From assembly GCA_011620845.1 (NCBI GenBank), contig WOYJ01000165.1:1-9077 (forward strand): DNA of 9,077 bases, given 5' to 3'. This DNA comes from Methanobacteriaceae archaeon. GTDB lineage: Archaea > Methanobacteriota > Methanobacteria > Methanobacteriales > Methanobacteriaceae. The translations under genes were made by a program, and so were the position numbers. Every line of letters begins with the position of its first letter. Position 1 is the first letter of the stretch. This document shows, piece by piece, positions 1-6,841 of the stretch. The notes under the pieces were generated by a model, which worked only from the letters and a program-made list of their open reading frames with translations, was not told where the DNA came from and did not search any database.

Positions 1-25
1 ATATTATTGTTATTTTCTTGATACC

Positions 26-100
26 AATATATCTGATAATTAACTAAATCATAAAGAAAGGGTTTAAAGAGTACATTCATTTCGTAATTAAAAAAAAAAT
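26..100 (+). promoter_or_regulatory. Probable promoter region of the psmA superoperon
   Basis: The A+T-rich stretch before psmA has two TATA-like candidates: TTTAAA at 63-68, preceded by the purine-rich AAAGAAAG (54-61) that could act as a BRE, and AATATAT at 28-34. With TTTAAA as the TATA box, archaeal spacing would place the transcription start near 90, giving a leader of about 25 nt that contains the GAGAGGT ribosome-binding site at 101-107. No gene is visible in positions 1-114. The call rests on motif shape only. Confidence 0.35.
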
Positions 101-114
101 GAGAGGTATATTAT

Positions 115-873
115 ATGCAACCGTTTCCAGCAGCAGGATATGATAAGGGTATATCCATATTTAGCCCCGATGGAAGGCTTTTCCAAGTTGAATATGCAAG
201 AGAAGCCGTAAAGCGAGGTACAACTTCATTGGGCGTTAAATCAACAGAAGGAGTGGTGCTGGTGGTAGATAAAAGACCAACCAGCAAACTGGTAGAGCCC
301 AAATCAATTGAAAAGATATTCAAGATCGATGAGCATATAGGCGCAGCAACGTCAGGTCTGGTGGCAGATGCCAGAAACTTAATCGAGAAGGCCAGGATGG
401 AATCCCAGATCAACAGAATAACCTATAACGAGCCTATACGTGTAGAAGCACTGGCCAAGAAGATATGTGACCTGAAACAGATGTACACCCAGCACGGAGG
501 GGTAAGGCCCTTTGGATCCGCTCTGATAATAGGCGGAGTAAACGATACTGGCTGCCGATTATTTGAAACCGACCCCAGCGGGGCGCTGATAGAGTACAAA
601 GCCACCGCTATAGGTTCTGGAAGGACCAATGCCATGGATGAATTTGAGAAAAAATACAGAGAAGACATGAACCTGGAAGAAGCCATGGAACTGGCACTCG
701 ACGCTGTATATGAAGCAACTGAAGGAAAAACCACAGTGGAAAGCGTGGAGATAGCGGTAGTGGAAAGTGCCACCAAGAAATTCGGAAAACTAACCGATGA
801 CGAGATAGCCGAACACGTTGAAGAATTACTTTTGAGAAAACATAAAGAAACAGAAGGAGAAGAAGAGGAATAA
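115..873 (+). CDS. psmA: Proteasome alpha subunit (20S core particle)
   Basis: This 252-residue protein builds the two outer heptameric rings of the archaeal 20S proteasome, which gate substrate entry and dock the PAN/Cdc48 ATPases in the cytoplasm. The alpha-subunit N-terminal signature is plain: YDKGISIFSPDGRLFQVEYA begins at residue 9. The conserved SIEK lysine (about residue 67), which in Thermoplasma contacts the C-terminal HbYX tail of the ATPase, is present, as are the TSGLVADAR and QHGGVRPFG segments. The gating motif reads Tyr-Asp-Lys (9-11) where Tyr-Asp-Arg is usual. The C-terminus is a run of glutamates. The ATG at 115 follows GAGAGGT at 101-107. It is the first gene of the superoperon; SBDS starts 4 nt after its stop. 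The beta subunit is not in the window. Confidence 0.97.
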   Translation: MQPFPAAGYDKGISIFSPDGRLFQVEYAREAVKRGTTSLGVKSTEGVVLVVDKRPTSKLVEPKSIEKIFKIDEHIGAATSGLVADARNLIEKARMESQINRITYNEPIRVEALAKKICDLKQMYTQHGGVRPFGSALIIGGVNDTGCRLFETDPSGALIEYKATAIGSGRTNAMDEFEKKYREDMNLEEAMELALDAVYEATEGKTTVESVEIAVVESATKKFGKLTDDEIAEHVEELLLRKHKETEGEEEE

Positions 874-877
874 GATA

Positions 878-1570
878 ATGGTAACTCTTGAAGATGCAGT
901 AATTGCCCGACTGGAATATTACGGCGAACACTTTGAAATTCTGGTAGACCCCGACTTGGCTGCTGATTTCAAGAGGGGTAAAGAGATAGAACTGGAAGAC
1001 ATACTGGCTGTGGAAGAGATATTCAAGGATGCCAAGAAAGGAGATAAAGCATCCGAAGAGGCCATGTTAAAGGCTTTTGAAACCACCGACCCAGCCGAAG
1101 TCGCTGCCTTTATAATAAAAAAAGGACAGGTACAGTTAACTGCCCAGCAACGTAAAGAGATGCAGGAAGAAAAGAGGAAGATGATCGTAGCCACCATAAC
1201 CAGGGAAGCAATAAATCCTCAGACAAAACTTCCCCACCCATCAAGAAGAATAGAAATAGCCATGGAAGAAGCTAAAGTACACGTGGATCCCTTTAAAAGT
1301 GTTGATGAGCAGGTTACAGAGACCCTAAAAGCCATCCGTACCAAGATACCCATCAAATTTGAAAAGGTCCAGATAGCCATAAAGATACCGGGGGACGTCC
1401 AGGGGAAAGTGTACAGCATCATCCCCGAATTCGGGACCACCAAAAACGAGGAATGGCAGCGTGATGGTTCATGGATAGCTGTGGTGGAAATACCCGGTGG
1501 TATGCAGGACAACTTTTACACAAAGTTGAGCGAGTTAACACACGGACAGGCGGAGACCAAACTATTATAA
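878..1570 (+). CDS. sdo1: SBDS-family ribosome maturation protein
   Basis: This 230-residue protein is the archaeal counterpart of human SBDS and yeast Sdo1. In eukaryotes that protein works with the EF-2-like GTPase to release the anti-association factor eIF6 from the large ribosomal subunit; the same cytoplasmic role is assumed in archaea. Three domains are expected: N-terminal FYSH fold (about 1-90), central helical domain (about 91-160, with the hallmark INPQTKLPHPSRRIE at 112-126) and C-terminal ferredoxin-like domain (about 161-230). The length is typical of archaeal members. The ATG lies 4 nt after the psmA stop, and its ribosome-binding site (GAGG, 865-868) is inside the psmA tail, so the two are translated from one message. 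A 120-nt gap follows before rrp4. Confidence 0.95.
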   Translation: MVTLEDAVIARLEYYGEHFEILVDPDLAADFKRGKEIELEDILAVEEIFKDAKKGDKASEEAMLKAFETTDPAEVAAFIIKKGQVQLTAQQRKEMQEEKRKMIVATITREAINPQTKLPHPSRRIEIAMEEAKVHVDPFKSVDEQVTETLKAIRTKIPIKFEKVQIAIKIPGDVQGKVYSIIPEFGTTKNEEWQRDGSWIAVVEIPGGMQDNFYTKLSELTHGQAETKLL

Positions 1571-1690
1571 AAATTACCCAAAACCAATATCAAAATATTA
1601 TAATACATAACCAATGTTATTAATAACGATACCAAACAGAGTACTACAGGAGACTTATTCTTATTTTTTCTTAAAATAGGAGGATTTTCA
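1571..1690 (+). promoter_or_regulatory. SBDS-rrp4 gap: possible internal promoter
   Basis: This 120-nt gap is the longest inside the superoperon. It holds a TATA-like TATTATAATAC (about 1596-1606), a perfect 12-nt palindrome GTTATTAATAAC (1616-1627), a T-rich run with six consecutive T (1664-1669) and the strong ribosome-binding site AGGAGG (1678-1683) for rrp4. The arrangement fits an internal promoter for the exosome genes, possibly with partial termination ahead of it. A+T richness makes all but the ribosome-binding site weak evidence. Confidence 0.3.
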
Positions 1691-2455
1691 GTGATATTTA
1701 TAGAAGATAAACAGATGGTAATACCAGGAGATGTGCTGGCAGACAAGGAGTACCAGTCAGGAAGAGGAACTTTCAAGGAGGATGATAAGATATGTTCTTC
1801 ACTGGTGGGTCTGGTAGCCATAAGAGATAAAAAAATCAGCGTCATACCCCTGCAAAGTAAATACATCCCTAAAAGGGGAGACGTGATAATTGGAGAAATA
1901 ACAGACACCAGATTTTCCATGTGGAATCTGGATATAAACTCACCTTATTCTGGAATTTTACCCGCATCAGATGTTTTTGGAAAGGAAAAAAGAGATTTAA
2001 ACAAAGCATTTAACGTGGGGGATGTCTTATTTTTACGGGTAGTCGATGTCGACGAAGTAAAAAAGGTAAAATTAGGCCTTAAGGGACGGGGCCTGGGGAA
2101 ATTCAGGGACGGAATACTCATCTACATAACCCCCACCAAAGTACCCCGACTGATCGGTAAAAAGGGATCCATGATCAACATGATCAAGGATGAGACTAAA
2201 TGTGAAGTGGTAGTGGGACAAAACGGAGTAATATGGGTAAAAGGCGACCCCTCCATGGAGAGGGTGGCTGAGAAAGTCATAAACATGATCGAAGAACAGG
2301 CCCATACCTCAGGATTAACCGACCGGGTAAGGAACATGCTTTTCGAACTTCTGGGTAAAGAAATACCCGAAAAAGAGGAAAAACCAGAAACAACCGAAAA
2401 AGCAACCGATGAAGAGGGAGAAGAGGAAGAAAACGGAGAAGATTTAATTCAATAG
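1691..2455 (+). CDS. rrp4: Exosome RNA-binding cap subunit Rrp4
   Basis: Rrp4 forms part of the trimeric cap on the archaeal exosome, threading RNA into the Rrp41/Rrp42 ring and favouring poly(A)-rich substrates. The 254-residue protein opens with the family signature EDKQMVIPGD (5-14). An S1 domain follows (about 64-133, beginning RGDVIIGEI), then a KH domain (about 147-205) with its GxxG loop as IGKKGS at 155-160. Residues from about 224 form a highly acidic tail of Glu-rich low complexity, longer than the core fold needs. The GTG start is well supported: AGGAGG lies 7 nt upstream and the family signature begins at once. rrp41 follows after about 30 nt, so the exosome genes are probably co-translated in near-stoichiometric amounts. 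Confidence 0.95.
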   Translation: MIFIEDKQMVIPGDVLADKEYQSGRGTFKEDDKICSSLVGLVAIRDKKISVIPLQSKYIPKRGDVIIGEITDTRFSMWNLDINSPYSGILPASDVFGKEKRDLNKAFNVGDVLFLRVVDVDEVKKVKLGLKGRGLGKFRDGILIYITPTKVPRLIGKKGSMINMIKDETKCEVVVGQNGVIWVKGDPSMERVAEKVINMIEEQAHTSGLTDRVRNMLFELLGKEIPEKEEKPETTEKATDEEGEEEENGEDLIQ

Positions 2456-2482
2456 AATTTGGAATTAAACAAAATTAAAGTA

Positions 2483-2489
2483 AGGTGAT
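2483..2489 (+). promoter_or_regulatory. rrp41 ribosome-binding site containing the GTG
   Basis: AGGTGAT here is a perfect 7-nt complement to the archaeal 16S rRNA tail (AUCACCU). The only standard start codon available to rrp41, GTG 2485-2487, is inside it. rrp42 carries the same core (GGTGATT, then three bases) and then ATG; here the codon at the same spacing is ATT (2494-2496). Confidence 0.6.
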
Positions 2490-3213
2490 TACAATTATAA
2501 CCAATAAAATTTTAGGTAAAAATTCTACGTCCAGTAAAAGAGCCGATGGACGGGCTTCTGATGAATTAAGACCATTTAAAATCGAGGCAGGAGTTTTAGA
2601 GAGGGCAGATGGATCAGCCTATCTGGAGCTGGGAGGTAATAAAGTTATCGTGGCGGTGTACGGCCCCCGGGAGCTGCATATAAGAAGACTGATGCAGCCA
2701 GATAGAGCGGTGCTCAGATGCAGGTACAACATGGCGCCCTTCTCTGTAGATGACCGGAAAAGACCAGGACCAGACCGCAGATCAGTGGAAATATCCAAGA
2801 TAACCTCAGAAGCACTGATGCCCGCAGTATTCCTGGAAAAATTCCCCAGGTCAACCATCGACGTATTCATAGAAGTATTGGAAGCTGAAGGAGGAACCAG
2901 ATGTGCCGGTATAACCGCGGCATCCGTGGCATTAGCCGATGCAGGTGTTCCCATGCGTGACCTGGTAGTGGCCTGTGCCGCTGGAAAATTCGAGGGTGAA
3001 GTCGTACTGGACCTTTCAGAAGTTGAAGATAAAGATGGTGAAGCAGATGTACCAGTGGCCATCATGCCCCGTACAGGAGAAATAACCCTGCTGCAGAGTG
3101 ATGGAAATTTAACTCCTGAGGAATTCGGAAAAGCCCTGAATCTGGCCATAGAAGGGTGCATGAAATTATCCGAAGCACAGAAAGAAGCTATAATAAAGAG
3201 GTACGGTGATTAA
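2485..3213 (+). CDS. rrp41: Exosome catalytic subunit Rrp41 (RNase PH family)
   Basis: Rrp41 is the active phosphorolytic subunit of the archaeal exosome ring: with phosphate it degrades RNA 3' to 5' releasing nucleoside diphosphates, and in reverse it adds heteropolymeric tails. The 242-residue protein has the RNase PH fold with ADGR near residue 20, YGPRE at 59-63, the RCRYNMAPFS segment (78-87), EGGTRC (135-140) and the catalytic acidic motif EDKDGEAD at 181-188, whose aspartates D182 and D188 match the active-site pattern of characterised archaeal Rrp41. The start is uncertain. An in-frame TAA at 2476-2478 limits extension, GTG 2485 is the only standard start before the conserved region but is part of the ribosome-binding site, and ATT 2494 has the expected spacing. 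The last bases overlap the rrp42 ribosome-binding site. Confidence 0.95.
   Translation: MITIITNKILGKNSTSSKRADGRASDELRPFKIEAGVLERADGSAYLELGGNKVIVAVYGPRELHIRRLMQPDRAVLRCRYNMAPFSVDDRKRPGPDRRSVEISKITSEALMPAVFLEKFPRSTIDVFIEVLEAEGGTRCAGITAASVALADAGVPMRDLVVACAAGKFEGEVVLDLSEVEDKDGEADVPVAIMPRTGEITLLQSDGNLTPEEFGKALNLAIEGCMKLSEAQKEAIIKRYGD
3205..3210 (+). promoter_or_regulatory. rrp42 ribosome-binding site, fixes the ATG at 3215
   Basis: GGTGAT lies in the last two sense codons of rrp41 and matches the 16S rRNA tail. It is followed at normal spacing by ATG 3215. The GTG at 3206 is part of this site and is therefore an unlikely start. Confidence 0.75.
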
Positions 3214-3214
3214 A

Positions 3215-4021
3215 ATGGGAGTTACAATTATTCCTGAAATAATAAGAGAAAGCTTAAACAACCTGGTAAAGAATGGAGAAAGGTCCGACGACCGATCATT
3301 TGATGATTACCGGGATATTTACCTGGAAACCGGGGTGATAAGTAAGGCGGAAGGATCTGCCCGGGTTAAAATCGGTAAAACCCAGATAATGGTGGGTGCC
3401 AAACCCCAGATCGGCGAACCATTCTCAGACACACCCAACGTGGGTGTTCTGATGACTAACTCCGAATTAATACCCATGGCTTCTCCAGATTTCGAGCCAG
3501 GACCCCCAGATGAACGCTCTGTTGAACTGGCAAGGGTAACTGACCGCTGCATGAGAGAAGCGGGAGTGGTTGATCTGGAAAAACTCTGTATCATAGAGGG
3601 TAAAAAGGTGTGGATGATCTTCCTGGACCTCCATATAATAGACTACGATGGAAACCTAATGGATGCAGCAGTACTGGGAAGTATGGCGGCCCTCATGGAC
3701 ACCAAGATCCCAGAAGCCAGAGTGGAAGATGATGAAGTGGTTATCGACCCAGAAAAGAAGGTACCCCTCCCCATAAAAGAAAAGGCGCTGATGTGCACCT
3801 TCGCCAAGATAGGCGGCGAATTAATAGTTGACCCTTCCTTAGAAGAGGAACAGGTCATGGACGCCCGTATCTCCCTAGGTATGAGAGCAGACGGTAGTAT
3901 CTGCGCCATGCAGAAAGGTGGTATGCATCCCTTGAACAAGGATGAGATCCTAAAAGCCGTGGAAAGGACCGGGGAGATAACCAAGAAACTCATGGAACAT
4001 CTGCCACAAAACAATCAGTAA
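3215..4021 (+). CDS. rrp42: Exosome ring subunit Rrp42 (non-catalytic)
   Basis: Rrp42 alternates with Rrp41 in the hexameric RNase PH ring. It lacks catalytic residues but completes the active site and RNA path. The protein is 268 residues from ATG 3215 (271 from the GTG at 3206, rejected because that codon lies in the ribosome-binding site). Visible family features are RSDDRSFDDYR near the start, the segment GSARVKIGKTQIMVG, FEPGPPDERSVELARVTDR in the middle and the KVWMIFLDLHIIDYDGNLMD stretch. Where Rrp41 has EDxxGEAD, this protein has no matching acidic pair, as expected for Rrp42. It starts 1 nt after the rrp41 stop, so the two ring subunits are translationally coupled. Confidence 0.95.
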   Translation: MGVTIIPEIIRESLNNLVKNGERSDDRSFDDYRDIYLETGVISKAEGSARVKIGKTQIMVGAKPQIGEPFSDTPNVGVLMTNSELIPMASPDFEPGPPDERSVELARVTDRCMREAGVVDLEKLCIIEGKKVWMIFLDLHIIDYDGNLMDAAVLGSMAALMDTKIPEARVEDDEVVIDPEKKVPLPIKEKALMCTFAKIGGELIVDPSLEEEQVMDARISLGMRADGSICAMQKGGMHPLNKDEILKAVERTGEITKKLMEHLPQNNQ

Positions 4022-4040
4022 TAACTGAAAAACTAACCAA

Positions 4041-4086
4041 TTTACAAGGTTAAAAATTTACAAGATTAAATATTCAAGGTGATAAT
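4041..4086 (+). repeat. Short tandem repeat in the rrp42-rpl37ae gap
   Basis: TTTACAAGGTTAAA (4041-4054) is repeated with one mismatch at 4057-4070, a period of 16 nt. A weaker third unit follows (CAAGGTGATAA, 4075-4085), which contains the ribosome-binding site GGTGAT (4078-4083) of rpl37ae. The function is unknown. It may be simple local duplication in an A+T-rich gap. Confidence 0.5.
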
Positions 4087-4356
4087 ATGGCAAGAACAAA
4101 GAAAGTAGGGGTAACCGGAAGATTCGGTGCCCGATACGGTAGGAAAGCAAAGAGAACCGTAAAGAAGATAGAAGAAAACATGAAAAAATACCATACCTGC
4201 CCTCAGTGTGACAGGCCCGGTGTAAAGAGAGTTTCCACTGGCATATGGAAGTGCCGTAAATGTAACACAGTATTTACTGGTGGAGCATACCTTCCATCAA
4301 CACCAATGGGTAAAACCGCAGCCAGGAACATCAAGAGGATTGTAGGAGGAACATAA
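4087..4356 (+). CDS. rpl37ae: Large-subunit ribosomal protein eL43 (L37Ae)
   Basis: This 89-residue basic protein belongs to the archaeal/eukaryotic L37Ae family, a structural zinc-binding protein of the 50S subunit. The zinc ribbon is evident: CPQC at 38-41 and CRKC at 56-59, separated by 14 residues. The N-terminus MARTKKVGVTGRFGARYGRK and the C-terminal GGAYLP...NIKRIV segment are typical. ATG 4087 is preceded by GGTGAT with 3 nt between. It sits between rrp42 and rpoP, its usual place in archaeal exosome superoperons, and connects ribosome synthesis to that unit. Confidence 0.96.
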   Translation: MARTKKVGVTGRFGARYGRKAKRTVKKIEENMKKYHTCPQCDRPGVKRVSTGIWKCRKCNTVFTGGAYLPSTPMGKTAARNIKRIVGGT

Positions 4357-4357
4357 T

Positions 4358-4489
4358 TTGTATAAATGTGCTAAATGTGGTGTCCTGGTAGATATCAAAG
4401 GATACACCGAATCAAAATGTCCCAGCTGCCGGTACAGAATCCTCTTTAAGGAAGTACCTCCAGTAAGAAGGGTGTTAAAATCCAGATAG
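4358..4489 (+). CDS. rpoP: RNA polymerase subunit P (Rpb12/Rpc10-like)
   Basis: This 43-residue zinc-ribbon protein is the archaeal equivalent of RNA polymerase subunit Rpb12. It begins MYKCAKCGVLVDIKG, has CxxC at 4-7 and CPSC at 21-24 as the four zinc ligands, then YRILFK and a basic end with PPVRRVLKSR, all characteristic of RpoP. It is easily missed, being very short and starting with TTG. AGGAGG (4344-4349) lies 8 nt upstream, inside the end of rpl37ae, and TTG is 1 nt after the rpl37ae stop at 4356. The length is near the family's usual 45-50 residues. Position after rpl37ae matches the conserved archaeal order. Confidence 0.92.
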   Translation: MYKCAKCGVLVDIKGYTESKCPSCRYRILFKEVPPVRRVLKSR

Positions 4490-4570
4490 ACCAGGCAACT
4501 AGATAAGAACCAGTAATCTACCAGATAAAACAGCAATCAATATTTTAACCGTGAATCCGGATATAATCCA

Positions 4571-5137
4571 ATGTTAATAACCACATCCAGAAAGCCATCT
4601 CCCCGAACCCGATCCTTTGCCGGAAGCCTGGAAAGAGTTTTTAACTCTAAATACATAAACCGGGGTAAGATGAGTATGCGAGATGTGTTCCTTAAATTAA
4701 GGGCATCGGACCATACTAAGGTAGCGGTTATATCCGAGATGAAGGGTAATCCCAGCAGGATAGAGTTCTTCGATCCTGAAGGTGATTTAATCCTTAGTAT
4801 GGGTGTAACTGTCTCTAATCCTCTGGGAAAAGGTAGAATTCGAAAAAAAGAGTTAAAGCTCAGATGGAATTTGGATGAGTCTAATCTAAAGGAGAAATCA
4901 GATCTAAAGGATAAGAAAGACTTCAAGGAGAAAGTCATCTCCATAATAGGAGTTCCAGAAGATCCAGTTGACTCAATTAAGACAGATTCCCTTAGGGATA
5001 AACTGAGGCAGTACTCAAGTTCCAACCTGATACTGGTTAAGGATGAAGATGGTAAAGCCGTGATGGAGTTCCATGACCAGAAGGGACAGATAACTGGTCC
5101 CCGAATTTGTATACATAGATGTAGAACCGATGATTAA
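4571..5137 (+). CDS. Brix-domain ribosome biogenesis protein (Imp4-like)
   Basis: The 188-residue protein resembles the short archaeal Brix-domain family related to eukaryotic Imp4, Rpf1, Rpf2 and Ssf1, which bind rRNA during subunit assembly. The opening LITTSRKPSPRTRSFAGSL is the family's hallmark (a ITTSRKPS..TR..A.SL pattern). A conserved-type strand region follows around 70-90 (DPEGDLILSMGVTV), and the end is a beta-rich MEFHDQKGQITGPRICI segment. A lysine/aspartate-rich insert at about 106-120 looks low in complexity (repeated LKEK, LKDK, FKEK). ATG 4571 is the only reasonable start in frame; its ribosome-binding site is weak. The stop abuts pcc1. The 81-nt gap before it (4490-4570) holds no gene. 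Confidence 0.85.
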   Translation: MLITTSRKPSPRTRSFAGSLERVFNSKYINRGKMSMRDVFLKLRASDHTKVAVISEMKGNPSRIEFFDPEGDLILSMGVTVSNPLGKGRIRKKELKLRWNLDESNLKEKSDLKDKKDFKEKVISIIGVPEDPVDSIKTDSLRDKLRQYSSSNLILVKDEDGKAVMEFHDQKGQITGPRICIHRCRTDD

Positions 5138-5158
5138 ATGACACTTCAAGGGGTGGAC

Positions 5159-5398
5159 ATGGAGTTTCAGATAGAATTTGAGGATAAAAATCAGGCAGAA
5201 ATAGTCATGAAGGCACTGGAGCCTGAGGTAGATTCTTCCCCATCAGAAAGAGCCACGGTAGAGTTGAACTTAACCGGTAAGGTACTGGATGTAAACATCA
5301 CTGCTTCAGACGCCACATCTTTAAGGGCTTCGGTGAACTCCTATTTAAGGTGGATAATACTTTCCTTGGATGTATTGAATGTGAATAAATTGATATAA
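5159..5398 (+). CDS. pcc1: KEOPS complex subunit Pcc1
   Basis: Pcc1 is the small dimerising subunit of the KEOPS complex (Kae1, Bud32, Cgi121, Pcc1), which adds threonylcarbamoyl to A37 of ANN-decoding tRNAs. From ATG 5159 the protein has 79 residues, begins MEFQIEF, and ends with the family-typical stretch of a DATSLRASVNSYLRW motif followed by a hydrophobic helix. An upstream in-frame ATG at 5138 would add seven residues (MTLQGVD) but has no ribosome-binding site. ATG 5159 has AAGGGGTGG directly upstream (5148-5156), so it is preferred. The gene begins just after the Brix-like gene and precedes prefoldin, as in many euryarchaea. Confidence 0.88.
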   Translation: MEFQIEFEDKNQAEIVMKALEPEVDSSPSERATVELNLTGKVLDVNITASDATSLRASVNSYLRWIILSLDVLNVNKLI

Positions 5399-5454
5399 TA
5401 AAGATTAAAAACTTTAATTAAAACGTGTTAAATCTTAATTTAGAGGTGAATGAA

Positions 5455-5813
<359 letters not shown>

Positions 5814-5817
<4 letters not shown>

Positions 5818-6086
5818 GAAGGCTAACCGACGAGGAACTGGATAAAGTCTCAGAGGTAGCTGTGGAAGCTGCAGAAAACTATATACTCTCCAGGGTTTCC
5901 AAAAAAGAGATCCTGGACCTGGATATAAACGCTGATATCACATACGAAGATGTATTGAACGTAGATATAAGGGTAGATATTGATTTGGATGAGTTATCTG
6001 CTGCTGATGAAAATGAAATAGCAGAAAGTGCAGTGGATGCAGCTTTAAAAGAATTAGATGTTTTTATTGATGAAAATTTTAGGTGA
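5814..6086 (+). CDS. DUF3194 family protein
   Basis: The 90-residue, strongly acidic protein starts RRLTDEELDKVSEVAVEAAE and has alternating Asp-rich strands (LDLDINADITYEDVLNVDIRVDIDLDEL), followed by a C-terminal helix. It matches my memory of DUF3194, a small archaeal family encoded beside prefoldin beta; a Methanothermobacter member (MTH677) has, I believe, an NMR structure. No function is established. The start is TTG 5814, overlapping the prefoldin TGA in TTGA, so translation is coupled to pfdB. Context suggests a role with prefoldin, KEOPS or the exosome, but nothing in the sequence decides which. No catalytic motif, cysteine pair or membrane segment is seen. It appears to be the last gene of the superoperon. 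Confidence 0.8.
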
Positions 6087-6090
6087 ACAA

Positions 6091-6124
6091 TTTTTCTTCT
6101 TAATTAATTAATTTTTTTTATTTT
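6091..6124 (+). terminator. T-rich terminator after the superoperon
   Basis: Five T, then a T-rich stretch and a run of eight T (6112-6119) followed by more T lie directly after the DUF3194 stop. Archaeal transcription ends mainly at such U-rich tracts without a hairpin. The same segment is A+T-rich enough to carry the promoter of the next gene, so some read-through is possible. Confidence 0.5.
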
Positions 6125-6149
6125 AAAAAACGAAAGTGGGGTTTGTCTT

Positions 6150-6836
6150 TTGACCGAGTTAATACCTGTCCTGGATTTAATGTCCGGAATCGCCGTATCC
6201 GGTAAATCAGGTAAGAGAGACACCTATAAGCCACTCCACACTGTTTATTCTGGGACTCCAGATCCAGTTGACATCGCCATATCCCTTAAAAGAGAGGGAT
6301 TTAAACGTATCTACGTGGCTGACCTGGATGCCATTGAGGGGCGAGGTTCTAACCTGGAAATCGTCCGGAAAATTAACCATATACTGCCGGTTATGCTGGA
6401 CTGGGGGGTTAAAGATATTAAGAGCTTTGCCTTTGCCCTGGATTTTGCAGATAAAATCATAATCGCCACGGAAACCCTTACGAGCTTGGCAGATCTAGGG
6501 GAAATATTCCATAAATTCCCCAAGCAGAGGATGATAGTTGGTATTGATATAAAAGATGGACAGATACTAAGCAGAGATCCATCTCTCACATTAGGTGAAG
6601 TTAAATCTAAACTGGAAAAACTGAAACTGGAAGAAATTATTTTACTTGATATCTCTGGAGTGGGAACTTTAAGTGGATTTAACTTGGACCTCCTGAATAA
6701 TTTCAGAGGGATGGAAGAAGCTTTGATACTCGGCGGGGGAATCACTCCTGAAGAGGTGCAGAACCTGAATGATCGAGGGGTGAATAAATTCTTAATAGGC
6801 ACTGCTTTGCATTCCGGTAAAGTTGGTCTACGGTAG
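6150..6836 (+). CDS. HisA-related TIM-barrel protein, unknown substrate
   Basis: The 228-residue protein is homologous to HisA (ProFAR isomerase) and HisF and fits the archaeal hisA/hisF-related family known from methanogens that have a separate true HisA. HisA-like features: IPVLDLMSG at 5-13 with the first catalytic-type Asp (D9), ADLDAIEG at 57-64, GIDIKDG at 131-137 with the second Asp position (D133), DISGVGTLSG at 167-176, and the C-terminal half-barrel phosphate site LGGGI (194-198) plus IGTAL (216-220). The matching phosphate site in the first half (GGGIR in HisA) reads LDWGVKD (83-89), so a bis-phosphorylated substrate with two ribose-phosphate ends is doubtful. The start is TTG 6150, with GTGGGG upstream at normal distance. 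The kinase gene begins 5 nt after its stop. Confidence 0.85.
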   Translation: MTELIPVLDLMSGIAVSGKSGKRDTYKPLHTVYSGTPDPVDIAISLKREGFKRIYVADLDAIEGRGSNLEIVRKINHILPVMLDWGVKDIKSFAFALDFADKIIIATETLTSLADLGEIFHKFPKQRMIVGIDIKDGQILSRDPSLTLGEVKSKLEKLKLEEIILLDISGVGTLSGFNLDLLNNFRGMEEALILGGGITPEEVQNLNDRGVNKFLIGTALHSGKVGLR

Positions 6837-6841
6837 AAAAA

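Noticed and set aside
1616..1627. Operator for a repressor at GTTATTAATAAC
   Set aside because: Twelve-base A+T palindromes are expected by chance in such gaps and no regulator gene is nearby; kept only as part of the gap description.
2619..3161. Long minus-strand open frame (180 codons) opposite rrp41
   Set aside because: It lies wholly within a conserved exosome gene, has Ser/Thr-rich composition typical of an antisense shadow, and lacks a ribosome-binding site or recognisable family.
4537..5025. Minus-strand open frame (162 codons) opposite the Brix-like gene
   Set aside because: The plus-strand frame has clear Brix hallmarks; the opposite frame has only low-complexity Ser/Leu content.
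6150..6836. Naming the barrel gene hisA or a methanofuran enzyme (mfnB)
   Set aside because: The first-half phosphate site of HisA is missing, and MfnB belongs to a different family with a different lysine-based motif. A related-family label is safer.
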